Under the pieces are notes generated by a model. That model was not told where the DNA came from and did no database searches. It saw only the letters and a program-made list of their open reading frames with translations. From assembly GCF_000001735.4 (NCBI RefSeq), contig NC_003074.8, positions 6,510,101 through 6,574,100 on the forward strand: a stretch of 64,000 nucleotides of DNA, written 5' to 3'. Source of the stretch: Arabidopsis thaliana (lineage: Eukaryota > Streptophyta > Magnoliopsida > Brassicales > Brassicaceae). Positions within the stretch are counted from its first letter, which is position 1, and each line of letters begins with the position of its first letter. The position numbers were made by a program, and so were the translations under genes. Positions 57,057 through 64,000 of this stretch are shown here, one piece after another.

Positions 57057-60000
57057 CTATCTCAATGAATCACTGGAATCTACTATACCTTTCTCTGCTT
57101 CTTTTAACTCATCTCTATATTCATCCAACAAGCGATCACATTTCACCAGCAACTCATCTGCCAAAGGCGGTATTGACAGGTTACGCCCATCGTTGTATAG
57201 ATGAGCATTGAACTTGATCTGCCAGACATCGTGTCTAAATTGCTGTCGGTCACGGTACTCCATCCTCCGTACCTTATCCCGGATTGTCGAGAGATCCATT
57301 GGGCATTTCACAATTTCAAGATAGTTGGGAGCCTCCTTTTTCGTGACCGGTTTCAAGAAGAGGTATGACACGTTTACCTCTTTGACTCTCAGTGTGTCCA
57401 CTATGCTTTCCAAGATGTTTGCTAGGCCAACCTGTTTGTAAATGAATAGAGAAGAAAAAACAAAGATGAGTTTCGCAGAGCTATTAGGATCATGTATCAC
57501 TTGGTTTTCATCTAGTTTTTAGATTTAAACTTCAATGTCTCCTTTCAATTTATGGCAAGACAACAAAAACCTACATGTGATTGAATAATCAATTAGGTAA
57601 AACTGTGAGTTCCAGTTTGATCTCAACAACGGTCCGGATGTAAACACATGAAACTATGAAAGCAAGCAACGTGGTTATAGAGCAATAACATTTAAGTGAA
57701 CAAAAGTAAAATATGGAAGCAACGAGGATTTTGACCTGTCCTTTTTTTCGTCGTTTTGGTTGAGGTGCATACTCTGTCCTGTTCCTTTCAAAGTCAGAGA
57801 CACACAGGCTGTTGATATTCTGACCACTTTCTGAAGATATTCCATCGTTTCGTCGAGGAGGATAATTTTCGAGTATTCCGCGTTGCAGCTTCTTTTTCTG
57901 CTTGGCTTTTCGTCGTTTCTCTTCCTCCCTCTCACTCCGTATAACCTCTCTGTATCTTCTGCTCTCAGCTATCTCACTGCGTTCTTCTGATACAGTACTA
58001 TCATCGTAAGCTCTTCTCACCTTTCCCTCCCTGTGCAGTTCCGTACTTATATCTTGTTCTTTCCGCCATTTTCTATCATCTTTTGGTCCCCAGTCTAGAA
58101 AGTTCTCTGACAATCTGAGTCTCTGCTGCCTCTGAAAATCTGCCAGTTCTGCCATTCTTTTTGTTTTCCTGGACTCAAATTGTGGAGTCTCTTCAAGACT
58201 ACCGCTGTCATGATCAGTTATCTCTTTTAAACGTTTAATAACAAGTTTCTTCTGCGAATGTTCTTTTCCTGTTGGCGGCCATATAACGCGATGAGGCCTA
58301 CAAGATTCAGCTTGATCTTTATCTATGCTTAAAGATGGCTGCGGAACTGAAGTAGTGTACCTACTTGAGGCAGCCTGATCTGTCTCTGTACTTGGTAAGA
58401 GTTGTCCAGAAACAGAAGGATTGTGAAGCTCGCTCTCCCCTCTCTCTCTACTATATGCAGGCATCAATGAATGGAAAGGACTGTCAGATTCAACCTTCGA
58501 TGCTTTAGGTTTTGCCTTACTTGAAATTTTGAGTTTCCTAGATGTCAACTTAGTCCCAGAGTCTATTTCAGAAACAGCTGCTACGTCAGAACTTCCTGGA
58601 GTTTTGGAAGTTGAATCACCTACTTTCGTAGCTTCATTTACAGAAATTTTTGTTGCACTTTTTGGCGCAGGCTTCTTGTTGTCGATAGGTGTCAGCCAGA
58701 CCTCGCCTGATAGATCTGAAGAACTCGGTTTTCCAGTAGACTTCTTCATATCCATACTTTCCGGCTGGGATTCTGTATTTCTTCTGTATTTTGGGCAGTG
58801 TTTATTGGTTTTCATGTGTCCATGCTGGCATGAAGATAATAGTCAAAACGTTTCTTTTTCGAAGCAAGTTTAGATTTATAATCTAGTCTAACAAGCAATT
58901 CTACCTGACCACAGGCTCCACAGACGAAGTTCGCTCTTGCTGTTTTTTTTCCCATGAATACCTGGTATGGACAGAGCAAAAATAACACCTCAGAGTGACC
59001 ATACAATTTAAAAAATATAGTTTACACATGTTGACCTGATTTGATTGTACCTTTTGGTTTTCCTTCAGTATTTTCTTCATCTGGCATATAGGAGTGCCGA
59101 TCTCTTTTACCTGTTTATCTTTGGGGGACTTAGAAGTTGCTTTATCAACCTGCCAATTTAGGAGGATACAAGATACAAGTTTGTCAACAAAAATGCAAGA
59201 CCTAATGAGTTGACACAGTCATCGAAAAAGAAAAGAATAATAGCGTTTTAAATTTTCCAAACTTATACTTACGTTTTTGGTGTGTTTGACGGTGCTCTCA
59301 TTCACGATTAAGAAAGATGCATCAGGTTCGGTGGCAATATATTTCTTGTCAATGAAAGGTTCAAAATTGGACCGTGGAGGAGGAAAGGATCCAATTCCCT
59401 CTCCCACATCTTTCAACTTCTTTTTCTTCTTATCATTCTCATCTAAATAAGCACCACCAGTGAGTGATTCATTAAGAAGAGGATCTTTAGCTGATAGCGC
59501 AAATGCTTAGTTAAGCTTCAAAGCACGTACCTTGCATCAGCAATCGGCATAACTCGACATATTCAGCAGCCTCATCTTCAATTTCTTCGTCTTTCTCAAC
59601 TTGAGATGGCCACCGTCTCATCTTGAGTCCCTTCACTCCATCCAACTTTTCATTCATAGACTTATTAGATTCTTCCCCCTCCCCACCATCCTCAGCATCA
59701 AGTAGATCTTCCAGATCTCCAACAAAGGAGTCCAAATCACTGTTTGCCTCATTTTCACTTTCGTTCCCATCATCATCACAAGCTGAAAGGGACAGACGTT
59801 GCCTATCCCAAATCTCATGACACATTTCTCGGGCCTGCTGTTGCAACTGTAGGAAAGACATTCTCTGGCTACGGGAAAACATACCTACTGTTGTGGGGCC
59901 AACCTTACCACCAGATGCAGCCTGCTCACTTGATATCTTGCGTATCATAGCTGTTCGATGCCGTTGAGTTTGCTTGGCAATTATCTCATCAGGAACATTG

Positions 60001-63000
60001 AACTTAAGAAGAACCTATAAAGAGATCCAGCCAAACCATATCTCACATTGTCAAATTTCAGATGGCCTTTAGTATGGTAGAAGTCTAGAAGAAATGGGAA
60101 AAATAGTAAAAAATATGAGCCCTTTTAGGTTCATAGACAATCTGAAATAAAGAAGCAAACCTCTCGAGCTGCTTCCATGCTTAATCTGCGAGGATCAGCA
60201 TCTGTACCAGTGACAGTTGGGACTCCGCGACAGGCTGCTGCCTTTTTCTTCTTATGTTCGGATGCAGCTGATGATTTTGGTGCAACTCGGACGTAGCTGA
60301 ATCCTAGACCCCGTCCAGAGGGATCACCAACTCCAGTAATTTCCAAACGCTCTATATTTTCTCTGCCCTACTCAAACCCAAAGAGGAATATCAGATAAAT
60401 GAGCATCAAACCAGCCTAGTAACAAAAGCATGAGAACTTATAAAACTGATCAGGAACGTCATATTGACAGGATTCAAAATGACTCTTAACAAAACTAGAG
60501 AAAATAGAGCTGAAATAGATTCTAGTCTTTCTTGCAAAGAACTTATAATATATCACCAGCGCGTATCTATAAATGAGAACAGATTGATCATGCCTTTAAT
60601 GGATTAGGGTTACAACATATAGATAAGAGCTCACTGGATTTAAAATTCCCAATATAAGTGATGTTCACCTGAGTTGCACAAGTAACAAAACTACTGCTCA
60701 GATTCCATGGAGTTATCTGCAACTCCCTCGCAATATGTGATGCAGCGGCAATCCTTTCATCTGGGAGCTGAGCCAATGCAGTTGATATGCTGGCAGGCAA
60801 TGTAAACCGAGTGATCCCTAAATGTTTGAGCCGGAACAGCCCAGCTAGCATACTCTCATAGGAACACACCTAGGCCAACAAAACATAGAAAACCACGCTC
60901 TTGAAAATGATCTTCCCAGAAAATAGCTCTCAAAATCTCACTAACTGTACCCAAACAGTACAAAACAGATGGCGTGTATGTTAAACATGAAACAAACTCG
61001 AAATCGAGACTTACATCCTCTGGTGCCACCAGAGTGTTCAACCCAAGTGGAATCTTATCAAACTTACGTTTCTTGGACCAGCAAGCCTTGCCATTTGCAT
61101 CTCTCTGCATTTTTATGTCCATGTCAGAATGATAATATGATACAGAAGCTTGCATGATGAAATGATGATGAACTGATGATGAAAAACAAAGAGAAAGAGT
61201 ACGCATGCAACTCTAGGTGCCGCTTATGAGCAGGTGAGAATTTGTACCTCTAAATCGGAACAAACTTGCATGTATTTTCTGACAGTTGCATCTGATATGT
61301 TAGAAAATGAGAAAGACAGCTCATCGGCAGCAATACGGTCGCGATGCTTAAACTCTCGATACACATAGGCCATCATTCTGTTCACCAAATAAGCATGAAG
61401 ATTCTTTGATGCAGGAGACATTATTTCCATTCGAGGTTCCTACGGAAAATACATACTCAGTATGCCGGCAGTGTGACAGTTAAAAATGAAAGAAAAATAA
61501 GATGTGGATGCATTACTAAATCACAAGCATGGACATATAGACTCATTCTTCAATTTTTTTTGTTGAGCAAAAGACTCATTCTTCAATACTGTATATATAA
61601 GCAGTAATACTTTCTCTGAACAGAAATTCTAAGAGAGAAATCTTGCAAAACACAAACCTGTTGTCCAACAGCAACTATCTTGTTAATACGCCTTAGAGAG
61701 AGCTTTCCTTTAGCAGACCGGACCAACAAATAATCTGTTGATTGCAACCTATGAGGAAAAACAGGTGCTTTGTACATGTTTGTTTCAACAGATGACTGAC
61801 TGCAACCACCGTGTACTTCCCCAAGGAAAGGGGATTTGTTCCCATGTTCTAGAATAATCACACTCCCTAAGGTATCACTTTGATTGCGCAGCAAGTTCCC
61901 ATGTTGATCCTCTGGGGATGACTTCTGATAATACGTGCACAAATTTGCACCCATTCCTGCATTGCTGAGCATCAACGGCCTCTCTTCACAATACCTACTC
62001 AGATTAATGAAAAGTAACGGTGACTTATAGACAAAGATCAAGATAACTACAAGAGCCATAAAGTAACAAAACAAAAGTTCCAAATTTGACAGGTAAGTCT
62101 CATATAGAAATTCTCTTACTCCATCAAGAAAACATGGCCATCTTGATTAGATAGGTCAGATTTCTTCTTGAAAGCCCCAGGAGGTCGTAAAGATTTATTT
62201 TCGCCAGGAAGCTTTTGTGCCCATGGCCACAGATGCACCTTAGTACGTAAAAGATGGACAAGGGAATTGGGTTGAACATTTTGTTCAGCAAGAGACTTTT
62301 CATCCTCAAGTTCCTTCCCCATATAAAACATCTTCACTGCTTCTGTTTCCTTAAAATCTGCAACACAATTGTAGCAAATGAGCTCTAAGATTTGCAAGTG
62401 AATAGTACAGCATGTTCTCCAAATAGAATCCATGTCATAATGGGGTAGACAAAAAATGAAAGGAAAACAAACAACCTAGCTTTCTAGAAGCCTTGGCTTT
62501 TAAAGAAGAGACAGATTCCTCTCTGCCGACGGTTAGCAGTGATCCTTTACCCCCCAGACTCTTAACAACAATTGTCATGGAACCTTGGGTGGGTAAAATT
62601 TTTTGCTGCTTTATGGCTAGCTCATTGTCATGTGGATACCACAGAGCTTTGGGCCGGTGAAAATTTGCTCTCTCTTTACTGCAATGAGTTAAATCAAAAC
62701 TTTTTAACATAAACCACTAAAAAAATGTATTTAAAAAATATATCCAGTGGCAACATTGAGACCACACACGAATGTAACAATGAAGCGTACAAATACAATA
62801 AGATGTAAAAATTCAAATGACTCACTTACTTGCTCAATTTGATCTTCATCGTCTGCAATTTAATCGCTGGTGCCGAATGGAAAACTCTCAAACTGTGTAC
62901 GGTAGATTTCTTAGCATTTCCTTGCAGTTTCTGAGCGCTTTTCCCATTCATATAGAATTTGTCATTAGAAATATTGAATTGCCACCCAGAATTTGATCCA

Positions 63001-63940
63001 CAGCCTTCTTGAAAGGATCCGTCCTTGGATTTTGAAGATCGAGATACAATCCTAGATCCAGCATGAAGTTGAAGATATTTTCTTTCCTTATTGTTCGGAA
63101 CTTCAAAGATCATTTGCTCATCTTGAAGATCAAATATTAGTTTAGACCTGCTCAAATCTTTATCTGACTCCCATATTATGCTATCTAACCATGACTCATC
63201 CCACATATCCCTATCTTGCAATGCAAGTCCACTCAAGCGCCCACGAGCGTCACTATTAAGCTGCTTTAAATTCTCCCGTCCAGCATCGCCATTTTCCCTA
63301 TAATGATCCTCATCCCACTGAGATTCTAATCTAAGGAGTTGTGGATGATGTCTACTTTTGTTAGTGGACTCATTTGTAGACTGGGAACCTCTTGAGCCAA
63401 AAGACTCCAACGGATTTACAAAAAAAGGCTCGAGCATGTTGTTATTGTCCCCTTGAGTTTGCCCTCCAGAGTTCATCACATTTAAGCTTTCTTGTTCAGT
63501 CACTGAATTTGAAGCCCTCACCTGTACCATTATACCTGCTGACTCAAGTCCAGATTTGAAGCCCTCACAACAATTAGCACTAAATTGAGGAGAAATTTCC
63601 CAGAGTATTAGATGTTCCCATTCTTGCTGGTCTAGAGGGAAAACTTCCATTGTTAATTGAGACTGACAGAGAGATGAATTATCGTCTTTTAAGTCCTGCT
63701 TCAACAGTTCACCCATGATACATGAATCCCTTCCTAGCTTGGTAAACTCTCTCGATTCTGATGTAGTATCCCTTACTATGCCAGATTTTACCAGCTGTGA
63801 ACGCTCTCTGATTGGTAAGGGAACATCCAGCTGAATTTGATCAGTTTTTTTCCCATGAGTGTCAATCCTACCATGGCTCTTCAGGAGTACCTCCTCATCG
63901 TCTTCGATAAGCTCAGAAATATCCATAGATATGTATTTGT
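57057..63940 (-). CDS. HAF2: HAF2/TAF1b, TFIID subunit 1 (5' end outside window)
   Basis: Fourteen exons (63940-62830, 62678-62476, 62357-62120, 61994-61658, 61439-61248, 61104-61015, 60869-60669, 60367-60161, 60014-59531, 59442-59273, 59149-59051, 58961-58905, 58824-57736, 57431-57057) give about 1,616 residues in frame. Roughly the first 170 residues lie beyond the right edge. Order of parts: acidic N-terminal region; ubiquitin-like domain (MTIVVKSLGGKGSLLTVG, then YMGKELEDEKSLAEQ); TAF1-specific/HAT-associated core (HVFLMEYCEERPLMLSN, RRINKIVAVGQQ, KNLHAYLVNRM, TPWNLSSSFV); CCHC zinc knuckle split by an intron (CGACGQHGHMKTNKHC); a highly charged coiled region; and a C-terminal bromodomain (ILESIVDTLR, YLEIVKCPMDLSTIRDKV, FNAHLYNDG). 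TAF1 scaffolds TFIID; HAF2 is reported to promote histone acetylation and light-responsive transcription. Confidence 0.95.
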
Positions 63941-64000
63941 CTGTACCAAAGAAGGCTATGATGTAAGAGTCTCATATGATAATTGTTTTCATAGAACTTT
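63941..64000 (-). other. Intron of HAF2 at the window edge
   Basis: The minus strand reads tttctttggtacag just before the exon at 63940, a good acceptor. Upstream exons of HAF2 lie outside the window. Confidence 0.8.

Overview
The window is plant nuclear DNA and, by gene content and order, matches Arabidopsis thaliana chromosome 3 around AT3G18880 to AT3G19040. That placement rests on recalled gene identities, not on a search. Supporting signs are compact intron-rich genes, AT-rich spacers with fragments of small transposons, a nuclear tRNA-Tyr with a 12-nt intron, and several Arabidopsis proteins recognised along their full length (TIC62, ETP1, ETP2, VRN1, MEF20, LRX8/PEX1, HAF2).

Layout. 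1-15 kb: the tail of an upstream gene, TIC62 (+), a DUF547/MIP1-like gene (+), a broken ETP-like F-box copy (+), ETP2 (+), then ATL65 (-) converging on ETP2. 17-19 kb: proteasome assembly chaperone 2 (-). 19-26.8 kb: an AT-rich spacer of nearly 8 kb with no supportable gene, but with a PIF/Harbinger-type MITE and diverged repeats. 26.8-28.2 kb: a single-exon WD40 gene of the JINGUBANG type (+). 28.2-32.5 kb: tRNA-Tyr, a 26-bp minisatellite and a decayed DUF716 gene. 32.5-41.5 kb: a one-domain B3 gene (+), MEF20 (-), ETP1 (+), VRN1 (-). 43.5-47.8 kb: two tandem 2-oxoglutarate dioxygenases (-) with relics of further copies. 49-52 kb: pollen LRR-extensin LRX8/PEX1 (-). 52.6-53.2 kb: a methylesterase pseudogene. 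54 kb: a 60-residue protein gene (-). 57-64 kb: HAF2/TAF1b (-), entering from beyond the right edge.

The genes are mostly functionally independent, as is usual in a plant chromosome. The exception is local duplication. ETP1 and ETP2 are paralogues that both target the ethylene signal transducer EIN2 for degradation, and a third broken copy lies beside ETP2; all three carry related 3' flanks. The 2OG oxygenases also form a partly decayed tandem family. A 233-bp segment from the apparent promoter of MEF20 recurs almost unchanged just beyond the VRN1 stop codon, pointing back across ETP1. I found no evidence for a wholly new biological system; this copied promoter and the decaying duplicates are the most interesting features.
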